Source of the DNA: Armatimonadota bacterium
Lineage (GTDB): Bacteria; Armatimonadota; Fervidibacteria; Fervidibacterales; Thermosaccharophagaceae
Length of the DNA stretch: 64,000 nucleotides
Direction of reading: 5' to 3'
Assembly (NCBI GenBank): GCA_025062195.1
Contig: JANXAS010000003.1
Location: 39,025 to 103,024, forward strand
Positions 22,369-31,660 of this stretch are shown piece by piece. The position numbers and the translations under genes are program-made. Every line of letters starts with the position of its first letter. Positions within the stretch are counted from its first letter, which is position 1. The notes beneath the pieces are model-generated. The model searched no databases. It was given only the letters and a program-made list of their open reading frames with translations, and was not told where the DNA came from.

Positions 22369-23970
22369 ATGGACGAGATGTTAAAGGGGAAAGCAAATCG
22401 TGAGCGAAAGCACTTGAAGCGATGCGTGTTTTGGGGTGCAGTTGTCTTATTTGGTGTGTTGGTCATCTTTTTCCTTTGGGCATTTTCATTTGCTTTCAAA
22501 GATGATGGGCGTATCATCCGAGGGGTTCGTTTTGTTCCAGCTCCTCCTCCAAAGATTTGCTTTTCAAGCGGCATAATGCTTGGCGGCGCAACCCCTAAGG
22601 AAGCAGAGCTTAGGCTGCTTCAACACAAGGAACAGATTGAGCGAAGCAAAGTATGCATAGTTGCAAAGCCGGTGGGTGGTGGCTCTCAATGGAAGTTGGG
22701 TAATTTTGAAGCTCGCTCAATTGGCATCCGGTTTGATGTTAATTCAGCTGTCAGGGCTGCTTATGAGTATGGGCGGCGTGGTGGCTTTATGACTCGCTTT
22801 AAAGAGCGCTGGTGGGCGATGAGGCATGGCTTGGCAGTGTATCCGAAATATGTTTTGAATGAGACGCTTGCAGGGCGGATTGTAGAGCAGCTCAAGCGCA
22901 GCATAGAGCGTCCGCCAAAGGATGCGGGAATAAGGTTTGTTGGTGGGCGCATGCAAATTACTTCTGGCTGCTACGGCAGACGAGTTGGCGAAAACCAGAA
23001 AGCCATGAGCCTCTTTCTATGGAGGGCTCTCGTTGAAATGGGCGCTTTCACAAACTACGAGTTACCAATCTTCTTTGAGCCGGTGCGCCCACAAGTTTCA
23101 ACCGACGATTTAACTCACATAGATGCGGTCATTGGTAGGTGCATCACTTATTACAGCACCCGAAAGGTGTCTCGTGCGCACAATATTCGCCTTGCCGCTG
23201 CGGCTCTAAATGGAAAGCTTATTCGTCCGGGTGAGGTCTTCTCGTTCAATGAGGCAGTTGGTAAAAGGAGTTTTAAGCGCGGCTACAGGGTTGCACCAGT
23301 GCTTGTGCGAGGCGAGTATAGAGACGACATTGGTGGCGGCGTGTGCCAAGTAGCTGGGACATTGTTCAATGCAGCATTGTCTGCCGGCTTGGAAATTGTT
23401 GAGAGGCACCGCCACAGTCGTCCAGTTGGCTATTTGCCAGCTGGGATGGATGCAACAGTTGACTATGGAAGGCTTGACCTAAAGTTGCGCAACCCATATC
23501 CATATGCCGTTTACATAAAGGCGCATTCTAATAGTGGGAGGCTGACGGTGCTTATTCTCGGTAAGCAAGGTAAGCTGCGGTATGAAGTGCGCAGCGAGTT
23601 GATTAAAGTTATTCCGCCACCTGTTGTGGTAAGGTTGGACTCGTCGCTGCCTGTTGGGGCAAAGCGAGTGGAAAAGCGTGGTCGACATGGATATGTGACA
23701 GCCACATGGCGGTTGGTGTATAGGGACGGCAGGGTTGTGCAGAGGGAGTTGATTTGCAGGGATACATATCCGCCGCAACCCAGGGTTATAAGGGCGTATG
23801 CGCCAGCTAATAGGCTGCAGTCATCGGAGAAAACTGCACCGGCATCTCGTAGCGGAGAGAAAAACACCCATGCATCATCACACGCAAACCAGCAATCGGT
23901 GCACAAAGAAGGGTCATCAAATGAACAGTTAATTGATGTGCACAAGCTCTTCTTCCGAGACAGAGAATGA
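22369..23970 (+). CDS. VanW family protein with peptidoglycan-binding-like region
   Basis: RPGEVFSFNEAVGKRSFKRGYRVAPVLVRGEYRDDIGGGVCQVAGTLFNAALSAGLEIVERHRHSRPVGYLPAGMDATVDYG; N-terminal TM. Confidence 0.88.
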   Translation: MDEMLKGKANRERKHLKRCVFWGAVVLFGVLVIFFLWAFSFAFKDDGRIIRGVRFVPAPPPKICFSSGIMLGGATPKEAELRLLQHKEQIERSKVCIVAKPVGGGSQWKLGNFEARSIGIRFDVNSAVRAAYEYGRRGGFMTRFKERWWAMRHGLAVYPKYVLNETLAGRIVEQLKRSIERPPKDAGIRFVGGRMQITSGCYGRRVGENQKAMSLFLWRALVEMGAFTNYELPIFFEPVRPQVSTDDLTHIDAVIGRCITYYSTRKVSRAHNIRLAAAALNGKLIRPGEVFSFNEAVGKRSFKRGYRVAPVLVRGEYRDDIGGGVCQVAGTLFNAALSAGLEIVERHRHSRPVGYLPAGMDATVDYGRLDLKLRNPYPYAVYIKAHSNSGRLTVLILGKQGKLRYEVRSELIKVIPPPVVVRLDSSLPVGAKRVEKRGRHGYVTATWRLVYRDGRVVQRELICRDTYPPQPRVIRAYAPANRLQSSEKTAPASRSGEKNTHASSHANQQSVHKEGSSNEQLIDVHKLFFRDRE

Positions 23971-24034
23971 GCTTCCTAAACCAGTTGCAGCTGATAGGGT
24001 TTTGCGTTTTGCAGTTTAGCTTTTAGCGTCACCC

Positions 24035-25093
24035 TCATTTCACTTCATGGATATGTTCAATCAGCCTTGATATTATTTGGTCAGCCACCACACCCTCAGA
24101 CTCAGCGGAATAGCTCAATACAATTCTGTGCCTTAAGACAGAATGCGCTATTGCCTTCACATCCTCAATTGATGCTGCATGTCTTCCCATCACTATAGCT
24201 CTTGCCTTCGCGCCAAGTATGAGGCATTGCGAAGCCCTCGGTCCGGCGCCCCAGCTGATCCATCGCCTGACGAATTCTGGTGCAAGCTTATCTTGCGGGC
24301 GTGTGCTCCTGACCAATCTCGTTGCGTAGTCAATAACATGTTCTGGTGCTGGCACTTTTCGCACAAGTGCTTGCACTTCAAGTATCTCCTTTGCGCCCAT
24401 CACTGTGCTAAGGTTTGCGTTCCTCGCCGATGTTGTCAAACGCACGATCTCCTTCTCCTCATCGTGTGATGGATAGTCAAGCACGATAGCAAACATGAAC
24501 CTGTCAAGCTGCGCCTCTGGCAGTGGGTAGGTCCCCTCAAGCTCTATCGGGTTCTGTGTGGCGAGCACGAAGAATGGCATTGGCAGTTCATAAGTTCTGC
24601 CGCCGGCTGTCACACGGTATTCTTGCATGGCTTCAAGCAATGCCGATTGGGTCTTTGGCGGTGCACGATTTATCTCGTCGGCGAGTATAATGTTTGCGAA
24701 TATTGGTCCTTTAGCGAACTCAAATATGCGCCTGCCAGTCTGAGCATCCTCTTGCAGTATATCGGTGCCAATTATGTCAGCCGGCATCAAGTCCGGTGTG
24801 AACTGAATTCGTTTAAAGGAAAGGTCAAGCACTTTCGCTATGCTGTTCACAAGCAGTGTCTTTGCCAATCCGGGAACACCTATGAGAAGGCAATGACCCT
24901 GTGAGAATAAGGCTATAAGCACAAGCTCAATGACCTCATCCTGTCCAACGATGACTTTTCGTATCTCGCCGAGTATCGCCTCCCTTGCCTCACGCAGCTT
25001 CTTAACAGCCTTTAGTTCGTCGCTCTCAATTTGGCTTGTTGAGCGAGCGTTGCCCAATTGTCTCACCTCTCCCAGAAAACGGTCGCTACACAT
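24035..25093 (-). CDS. MoxR-family AAA ATPase
   Basis: IGVPGLAKTLLVNSIAKVLDLSFKRIQFTPDLMPADIIGTDI, ILADEINRAPPKTQSALLEAMQE. Confidence 0.95.
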   Translation of the reverse strand: MCSDRFLGEVRQLGNARSTSQIESDELKAVKKLREAREAILGEIRKVIVGQDEVIELVLIALFSQGHCLLIGVPGLAKTLLVNSIAKVLDLSFKRIQFTPDLMPADIIGTDILQEDAQTGRRIFEFAKGPIFANIILADEINRAPPKTQSALLEAMQEYRVTAGGRTYELPMPFFVLATQNPIELEGTYPLPEAQLDRFMFAIVLDYPSHDEEKEIVRLTTSARNANLSTVMGAKEILEVQALVRKVPAPEHVIDYATRLVRSTRPQDKLAPEFVRRWISWGAGPRASQCLILGAKARAIVMGRHAASIEDVKAIAHSVLRHRIVLSYSAESEGVVADQIISRLIEHIHEVK

Positions 25094-25450
25094 TATGGCG
25101 CACAGCTATGGCACAAAAAGTGCATCAGTTACTCTTTTGAGCACCGCCTTTCAAGGTTTAGTGAAAGCATTGCTGTCTAAACGGTTGAATTTAATTCAGA
25201 GCTGTGAGCTACGGTGCGAACACCGGGAAGTAAGAGGCGAACAATAGCCCGCCCCCAACTTATTCGGATGCACTTTATGCACACCACTCTTTTGACCATC
25301 ATAACGGTATGCCATCGTGCGCAATAAAATTACACCAGCTGCGATGCTAAGGCATGTGCTCTGGAGTTGGTTTGCGCGCTCGTTTATGTTTTTACCCATG
25401 AGTTACAAGTTTGTATTTTTGTAAAGCTCCTTTATCGCAAATTGTGGTTT

Positions 25451-25634
25451 GCTCTTCGCTACAAAGTTTGTTGGTTCGTAGTAAGGCACGAACGAAGTGG
25501 AGTGCTGTCAAAATGGGTGCGTGGTGTGAATAAAATGACACACACGCTCTGCGCTTAGCGCTTCACACCGGTTTTATGCCGCCTTGCTTGGTGGCTAACC
25601 AAAAACCCAACCAACAAAGTTCGCAGTGTAGAGC
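25451..25634. repeat. Class-1 TIR (MITE-like) element, copy A
   Basis: GCTCTTCGCTACAAAGTTTGTTGGTTCGTAGTAAGGCACGAACGAAGTGG ... GCTTGGTGGCTAACCAAAAACCCAACCAACAAAGTTCGCAGTGTAGAGC; inverted ends, variable core. Confidence 0.7.
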
Positions 25635-25784
25635 GTTGAAATTTTTATGAAGCAGTGCATGATGCATATTGCTTATGGTCTAACTGGCTCAAAGGCAGTG
25701 CCATATTGAAGGTTACGAACTTTTGTCGTGAGCGAATGCCAAACTTTTCAATTGGCAGATAGCTCCTTTACTGGAGTGGTGGTT

Positions 25785-26480
25785 ATGGGCAGCGAAAGGG
25801 GGCGCTATACGCTTAAGGACATGCCGGAGGAGCTTCGCCCGAGAGAGCGCCTAATGCGTGACGGTGCAGCTGCTCTCTCCGATGCGGAGTTGCTCGCTAT
25901 AATCCTTCGCATTGGCACAAGCTGCGAGACCGCCCTTGAGTTAGCTCAACGCCTTCTTGTGCATTTTGGTGGTCTGCGGCAATTGCACTCGGCTGGTATT
26001 GAGGAGTTGTGCAAGGTGAAGGGGGTGGGAAGGACAAAAGCAGTTCAAATTAAAGCAGCGCTTGAGCTTGGAAGGAGAGCTTTCACTGTTGCGCTGAGTG
26101 AGCGTCCGCTCATAAAATCACCTGAGGATGTAGCTCAGCTGCTTATGTCTGAGATGCGCTATCTTGACAGGGAGGTGCTTCGCATTATCCTATTGGATGC
26201 CAAGAATAGGGTGCTTGGTGCCCCAATAGTCTCTGTCGGAACTGTGAATTCATCGCTTGCTCATCCAAGGGAGTGCTTTAAAGAGGCGATAAGGCAAAGC
26301 GCAGTGAGCGTCATATTCGTGCACAATCATCCAAGTGGTGACCCACAGCCGAGTGACTGCGACATTGAACTGAGCAGACAGCTTGTAGAGGCAGGAAAGC
26401 TGCTTGGGATAAATGTGCTTGACCATGTCATCATTGGTGATGGCGTATTTGTGAGCCTTAAGGAGAGGGGAGTAATCTGA
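25785..26480 (+). CDS. radC: RadC-family JAB-domain DNA repair protein
   Basis: MPEELRPRERLMRDGAAALSDAELLAIILRIGT, VSVIFVHNHPSGDPQPSDCDIELSRQL. Confidence 0.95.
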   Translation: MGSERGRYTLKDMPEELRPRERLMRDGAAALSDAELLAIILRIGTSCETALELAQRLLVHFGGLRQLHSAGIEELCKVKGVGRTKAVQIKAALELGRRAFTVALSERPLIKSPEDVAQLLMSEMRYLDREVLRIILLDAKNRVLGAPIVSVGTVNSSLAHPRECFKEAIRQSAVSVIFVHNHPSGDPQPSDCDIELSRQLVEAGKLLGINVLDHVIIGDGVFVSLKERGVI

Positions 26481-26641
26481 GGGCGTATGGGCAGCACTTA
26501 TGCTCCCCTTCCCATATTTGAACGATGGTTCATTATGTGCCTTAGTATGGATGTGGGCGGCTTGTGGGCTTTTTGGTTGTTAAACTTTGTATTTGAGGGT
26601 TGGCATGCGGATGTCCAAAAGATAGAGACGGGGTGAGAGGC

Positions 26642-27679
26642 ATGTTCTGGAGGGCTTTGTTGAGGCGTTTCTCTTGTGATATGGGTATTGACCTTGGGAC
26701 TGCAACGACGCTTGTATATGTTCGTGGGCGTGGCATTTTGATCAGGGAGCCATCGGTGATTGCCGAAGACATTGAAACCGGCGAGATAAGGGCGGTCGGA
26801 GAAGAGGCAAAGCGCATGGTTGGAAGGACTCCGGGACACATAGTCGCCAAGCGCCCAATCAAAGACGGAACAATAGCCGATTACGACACGGCTCTAAAAA
26901 TGCTCAGCTACTTCATGAGGAAAGTTCACAGGCGTAGCAGCTTCATTTCTCCGAGGGTTGTAATTGGCATACCGTCGGTTGCAACTGAAGTTGAAAGGCG
27001 TGCTGTCAAGGAGGCTGCGATTGAAGCCGGAGCAGCAGAAGCTTGTATAATTGAGGAGCCTATGGCTGCTGCTATAGGTGCTGGCTTGCCGGTGAGTGAA
27101 CCAATCGGAAACATGATTGTTGACATTGGTGGTGGCACAACTGAGGCTGCTGTGATATCGCTTGGTGGGATAGTGACGGCGAACCCGATAAGGGTGGCTG
27201 GAGACGAAATTGACGAGGCAATAATGTCGTATGTGCGCCACACATACAATCTGCTAATTGGGGAGCACACCGCCGAAGAGATCAAGATTCGTATTGGCTC
27301 GGCTTTCCCATTTGAGAAGGAGTTGAGCATGCAGGTTCGCGGGCGCGACCTTATCTCCGGGTTGCCAAAAAGCATTGTTTTGAGGAGCGAAGAAATAAGG
27401 GAGGCAATTTCAGAGCCTGTATATCAAATCGTTGAAGCTGTAAAGGCTACACTTGAGCACACGCCCCCCGAACTTGCTGCCGATGTTATGGAAAGGGGCA
27501 TCGTGTTGTGCGGTGGCGGCGCATTATTGCGAGGTATAGATAAGCTCATATCAGCCGAGACTGGCATCCCTACAAAGATTGCCGATGATCCATTGACATG
27601 CGTTGTCATAGGTGCTGGGAGGGCTGTTGAGGAGTGGGATACTTACATAAAACGCATCATGGATGGGAGCAAACCATAA
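26642..27679 (+). CDS. mreB: Rod shape-determining protein MreB
   Basis: [70 protein letters not shown]. Confidence 0.97.
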   Translation: MFWRALLRRFSCDMGIDLGTATTLVYVRGRGILIREPSVIAEDIETGEIRAVGEEAKRMVGRTPGHIVAKRPIKDGTIADYDTALKMLSYFMRKVHRRSSFISPRVVIGIPSVATEVERRAVKEAAIEAGAAEACIIEEPMAAAIGAGLPVSEPIGNMIVDIGGGTTEAAVISLGGIVTANPIRVAGDEIDEAIMSYVRHTYNLLIGEHTAEEIKIRIGSAFPFEKELSMQVRGRDLISGLPKSIVLRSEEIREAISEPVYQIVEAVKATLEHTPPELAADVMERGIVLCGGGALLRGIDKLISAETGIPTKIADDPLTCVVIGAGRAVEEWDTYIKRIMDGSKP

Positions 27680-27758
27680 TCCTTCGTCAAGGGCTATCCG
27701 GATACATTTTGAGTTTGCTTCAATATTTCCCTTTGCCGTTATCCGAGGGTGACTTTAG

Positions 27759-28607
27759 ATGGAGCCGGCAATGCCAAGGCGTCGTCTATCTCGTTTCTTT
27801 CTTCTCGGCGGGATAATTGGTGCTGCTCTCTCTTTAATGGTGTGGTTGCGTCCGAGCGCTCCAACATATGTCACAAAGGTTGAGCAGATAGGAGTTTTGC
27901 TCATGACGCCCATCAGTATGGTCACCGAGCGCGTGTGCTATGTTGCCGGGAAGATGGCGAGTGTGTTCAGGCTGTTTCACGAGGTTGAGCAATTGGAGAG
28001 GGAAAATAGGCAATTAAAAAGGAGGCTCGTTGAGCTTGAAAGTGAAAATAGGCAACTTCGCCGTTACATGACGGAGAATTATCGTTTGCGCCGTTTGCTG
28101 CAGCTTGAGCCTAAGCTGCCACAAACCCACACAGTTGCTGAGGTGATCGCAATAAGCCCATCCAATTGGGTTGCATCAGCGGTGCTAAACCGAGGAATTA
28201 AAGACGGTGTTTCTGCCGGCGATGTTGTTGTGGCATGTGATGGATTGGTTGGGCAAGTTGCTCGTGTATCACAAAGCAGCTGTGTTGTCCTCTTCATCAC
28301 TGATAAACGCTGTGGTGTGGGTGTGCGTGTTAAGCGCAACGGTGCAGTTGGGTTTTTGCGTGGTTGTGGCAACGGCAAGTGCTTGGTCAGGTTGCTTGAC
28401 TCAGAGGGCGACTTGAGGATTGGCGATGAACTTGTCACTTCGGGGCTCGGTGAAGTTTACCCTGCTGGTATCCCAATAGGGCGCGTAGTCAGCATTCACC
28501 AATTTGAGGCGAGCCAGCTCCTTGAGGGAATTGTTGAGCCATTCATCAAGTTCGGAGGCTTGCAAGAAGTATTCATCATACCTCAAGGGCAGGGTGTCAA
28601 ATGGTGA
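27759..28607 (+). CDS. mreC: Rod shape-determining protein MreC
   Basis: Follows mreB; TM + coiled coil + VIAISPSNWVASAVLNRGIKDGVSAGDVVVACDGLVGQV, LVTSGLGEVYPAGIPIGRV. Confidence 0.93.
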   Translation: MEPAMPRRRLSRFFLLGGIIGAALSLMVWLRPSAPTYVTKVEQIGVLLMTPISMVTERVCYVAGKMASVFRLFHEVEQLERENRQLKRRLVELESENRQLRRYMTENYRLRRLLQLEPKLPQTHTVAEVIAISPSNWVASAVLNRGIKDGVSAGDVVVACDGLVGQVARVSQSSCVVLFITDKRCGVGVRVKRNGAVGFLRGCGNGKCLVRLLDSEGDLRIGDELVTSGLGEVYPAGIPIGRVVSIHQFEASQLLEGIVEPFIKFGGLQEVFIIPQGQGVKW

Positions 28608-29134
28608 ACGGGTTAAAGTGGATACTCCTTTGGATTCTTTGCGTTGTTGCGTTGACCATTTTGGCGGTGGGTGTTTTGCCAAGAATGAGATATAGTTGGC
28701 ATCCAATTTTGCCAGACCTTTTCATTATCACATGCATTTGTGTTGGCATTCGTAAGGGCAGTCTTAGCGGCGCTATTGTTGGCTTCGCTCTCGGTCTGCT
28801 GCAGGGAAGCTTATCTGGCGCCTATGATGGTCAATATGTTGTGAGCAGACTTTCAGCTGGCTTTGCAGCCGGTTGGGTGAGGGAGTATATGCTTCGCGAG
28901 CACTGGCTTACTCCCTTTCTGTGTGCGCTTGTTGGGGCGGTTGCATGCGAAATAACGATGCTGTTGACGGCGCCTCAACTTTTGCTCTTGTTTGGCAGGT
29001 TGGATGCATTCGCTATTTTTACAGCTTTGGTTGAAGTCGCCTACACAGTTTCCATTACACCGATTGTCATCTTGGCACTGAACAAGCTGCATTCAGCATC
29101 TCATAAGAGGGGCAATGTTGTGCAAGCAGTCTAA
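28601..29134 (+). CDS. mreD: Rod shape-determining protein MreD
   Basis: Small multi-TM ORF overlapping mreC by 7 nt; PDLFIITCICVGIRKGSLSGAIVGFALGLLQGSLSG. Confidence 0.85.
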   Translation: MVNGLKWILLWILCVVALTILAVGVLPRMRYSWHPILPDLFIITCICVGIRKGSLSGAIVGFALGLLQGSLSGAYDGQYVVSRLSAGFAAGWVREYMLREHWLTPFLCALVGAVACEITMLLTAPQLLLLFGRLDAFAIFTALVEVAYTVSITPIVILALNKLHSASHKRGNVVQAV

Positions 29135-29164
29135 CCGTTCCTTGCGCAGAGGTGCGATCATCTT

Positions 29165-30814
29165 ATGGTTGAACAGCAACTTGGCTATCGCTACCAGTTC
29201 ATTGAGGAGATAGGAAGGGGGGTGCTTTTTTCAGTCTACAAAGCGAGGGATAGATTGACTGGGAGAGTGGTTGCCTTAAAAGTGGTCAATGAAGCGTGGG
29301 CGAGGAGCCAACAGTTTAGGGAACGCTTCAGGGAATGCGTTGAACCGAACTTGAACATACCTCATCCAAACCTGACTCGTTACCTTAACATCGGGGAGGC
29401 TGCCGGCACCCTTTACCTATCGTGCGAGTATGTCCCTGGGGAGAGCCTTGCTGCAATTCTTCACAGGCGCGCCCTTATACCTGTAACGCAGGCTCTCAGA
29501 ATTGGAATTCAAGCTTGTGATGCGCTCACACAACTTCACGAGCTTGGAGTAGTGCATGGTGACCTGCGTCCCGAGCACATACTCATAACTCATCGTGGCG
29601 AAGTCAAGCTAACCGATTATGCCCTTCATGAGGTAATAGCATCGGAGAAGCTCCTTGAGGCTGAGTGGGTTAGGAAGGCAATTTATTATCTGCCCCCAGA
29701 AAGATTTGAGGAAGACATCGTGGAGTTAGCTGGCGACATATACTCCCTTGGCATCGTTCTATTTCAAGCTGTCACCGGTGTGCTACCGTTTCGTGGTGGC
29801 TCAATGACTGACATTGCCACAATGCACTTGAGTGCGCCACCCCCTCTTCCGAGTGACTTAAATCCGGCAGTCCCAAGGGTTGTAGAGAGAGCTATATTGA
29901 GAGCGCTTGAGAAGGACCAAGCAAAGCGTTTCTCATCGGCTCAGGAAATGGGTAATGCTTTAAGGGAGGCAATCTCAGCGCTTGACCAAGTCAGCGTGTC
30001 CGTTCCGGCAATGCCCGTGCGCACGGAGGTTGAGGAGCGACAGCAAGTGAGCGTGAGTTTGCTCAGCAAGGCATTAATAACCATTGCAGGTTCAATCATT
30101 GGGATGTTCCTTCTTGCGCTCATCATATGGTGGCTTCTTGTGGGGACGCCGCCATCTGAGGTGAGTGTGCCCGATGTTGTTGGAATGCCACTGTCGGTGG
30201 CTCAGCAAAGGATGGCTGAAGTTGGGTTGCACCTTCGTGTTGCGCAGACAGAATACAGTCATGGTGTGCCAGCTAACCATGTCATCTCAATGATTGGTGT
30301 TGAGCCTGGTAAACTTGTGCGCCGCGGCAGAGTTATTGATGTCGTTGTAAGTAGCGGTCCTGAGCAGGTTCTTGTGCCAAATGTGCTTGACCTGCCAGCC
30401 GATGAGGCGCAGCAGAGGATCAGTTCCGAAGGGTTAGTTCCAAGGGTTGTCGGAAGAACATACAGTGAAGTCATTGCTGAAGGTTATATAGTTGGTCAAC
30501 AGCCGCCGCATGGGTATCGTTTGCCCAAGGGCGAGGTTGTGCAACTTGTGGTTAGCATGGGTCGTCCACCACAATTGCCAGAGCCAAAAATTCTGCCGGG
30601 ACATAAAGGAGCGAGGGTTACAGTCAGTGTGGGGAAAGGGCAGTTGCTTCAAACGGTTGAGATTGAGGTGATTGATGAAGATGGAAGGAGGGTGGTATAC
30701 AAGGGTGAGCATGTCCCGGGAGATTTAGTCACTCGCACAGTTGTTGGGAAGGGGGCGAAAGTTGCAGTAAGAGTTTATGTCAACGGAAGGCTTGTTCGTG
30801 AGGAAATGCTTTGA
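29165..30814 (+). CDS. Serine/threonine protein kinase with PASTA domains
   Basis: Kinase core VVALKVVNEAW, GVVHGDLRPEHILI, TM IGMFLLALIIWWLLV, then two PASTA repeats (SVPDVVGMPLSVAQQRM; LVPNVLDLPADEAQQRI). Confidence 0.9.
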   Translation: MVEQQLGYRYQFIEEIGRGVLFSVYKARDRLTGRVVALKVVNEAWARSQQFRERFRECVEPNLNIPHPNLTRYLNIGEAAGTLYLSCEYVPGESLAAILHRRALIPVTQALRIGIQACDALTQLHELGVVHGDLRPEHILITHRGEVKLTDYALHEVIASEKLLEAEWVRKAIYYLPPERFEEDIVELAGDIYSLGIVLFQAVTGVLPFRGGSMTDIATMHLSAPPPLPSDLNPAVPRVVERAILRALEKDQAKRFSSAQEMGNALREAISALDQVSVSVPAMPVRTEVEERQQVSVSLLSKALITIAGSIIGMFLLALIIWWLLVGTPPSEVSVPDVVGMPLSVAQQRMAEVGLHLRVAQTEYSHGVPANHVISMIGVEPGKLVRRGRVIDVVVSSGPEQVLVPNVLDLPADEAQQRISSEGLVPRVVGRTYSEVIAEGYIVGQQPPHGYRLPKGEVVQLVVSMGRPPQLPEPKILPGHKGARVTVSVGKGQLLQTVEIEVIDEDGRRVVYKGEHVPGDLVTRTVVGKGAKVAVRVYVNGRLVREEML

Positions 30815-30840
30815 CAATTGGGATGGCGTGACTGTAAGGT

Positions 30841-31554
30841 ATGGTATTGGAGGCGTTTCATTTCATGGCGAAAAGGTTAAGTAGTGATGGCTCAATGCCT
30901 GTGCGGAAGCACAAGATGATTGTAAATCATGATGATGGCGCTGCAGATAAAGTTATATCTCAACCGTTGGTTGGCGAAGCTTATGCTACTCATGGCAGCG
31001 AGTTGCAGGAGGAGAGGTTAATTGAAGCATGCCTGCGCGGTGAGGAATGGGCATGGCGCGAATTGATAGCGCTCTTTCACGGGCGAGTCTATGGGATGGC
31101 ATATCGTGTGCTTGGCAATCATGACGATGCAATGGATGTGACTCAAGAGGTCTTCATCAAAGTTCTTGAGGGGTTAAAGCGCTTCCGCAGAGGCTCAACT
31201 TTGAGCACTTGGATTTATCGCATTTCGGTGAATGTGTGCTTTGATTACCTTCGCAGGCGTCGTGAAGCACCGATGTCGTCCTTAACCGAGGACGAACGAA
31301 ATGAGGCATTCGCTTTGCCAGACCCATCTCCATCTCCCGACGAGATTGCCGAACGAGGCAATTTGAAGGAGTTAGTTCGCGCAGCTGTAAGTCGCCTTCC
31401 CGTGCATTTGCGTATTGTGATAGTGCTCTGTGATTTGGAAGGGCTGAGCTACGAAGAAGCTGCGTCTATACTCCATGTCCCAATCGGCACAATCAAATCA
31501 AGACTAAACAGGGCAAGGCTTTTGTTGAGGAATGAGCTGTCAAAATTGATGTGA
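30841..31554 (+). CDS. ECF-type RNA polymerase sigma factor
   Basis: Sigma2 YRVLGNHDDAMDVTQEVFIKVLEGLKRFRRGSTLSTWIYRISVNVCFDYLRRR; sigma4 LEGLSYEEAASILHVPIGTIKSRLNRAR. Confidence 0.93.
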   Translation: MVLEAFHFMAKRLSSDGSMPVRKHKMIVNHDDGAADKVISQPLVGEAYATHGSELQEERLIEACLRGEEWAWRELIALFHGRVYGMAYRVLGNHDDAMDVTQEVFIKVLEGLKRFRRGSTLSTWIYRISVNVCFDYLRRRREAPMSSLTEDERNEAFALPDPSPSPDEIAERGNLKELVRAAVSRLPVHLRIVIVLCDLEGLSYEEAASILHVPIGTIKSRLNRARLLLRNELSKLM

Positions 31555-31660
31555 CAGAAGATGTAACGAGAGTTTAGTGGCGCTCGGGAACAAGTGATAG
31601 CCAATTTCATGTCTAAAGCATGGGATGTGTTTTACCGAACTGAGCAAAGGGTGATAAGAG

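Noticed and set aside
26926-27375. 149-aa and 115-aa minus-strand ORFs opposite mreB
   Set aside because: Shadow ORFs of a strongly conserved gene.
29165-30814. PASTA kinase as a pseudokinase (HGD and DYA variants)
   Set aside because: Catalytic Lys (VALK), HxD Asp and DFG-equivalent Asp are all retained; likely active.
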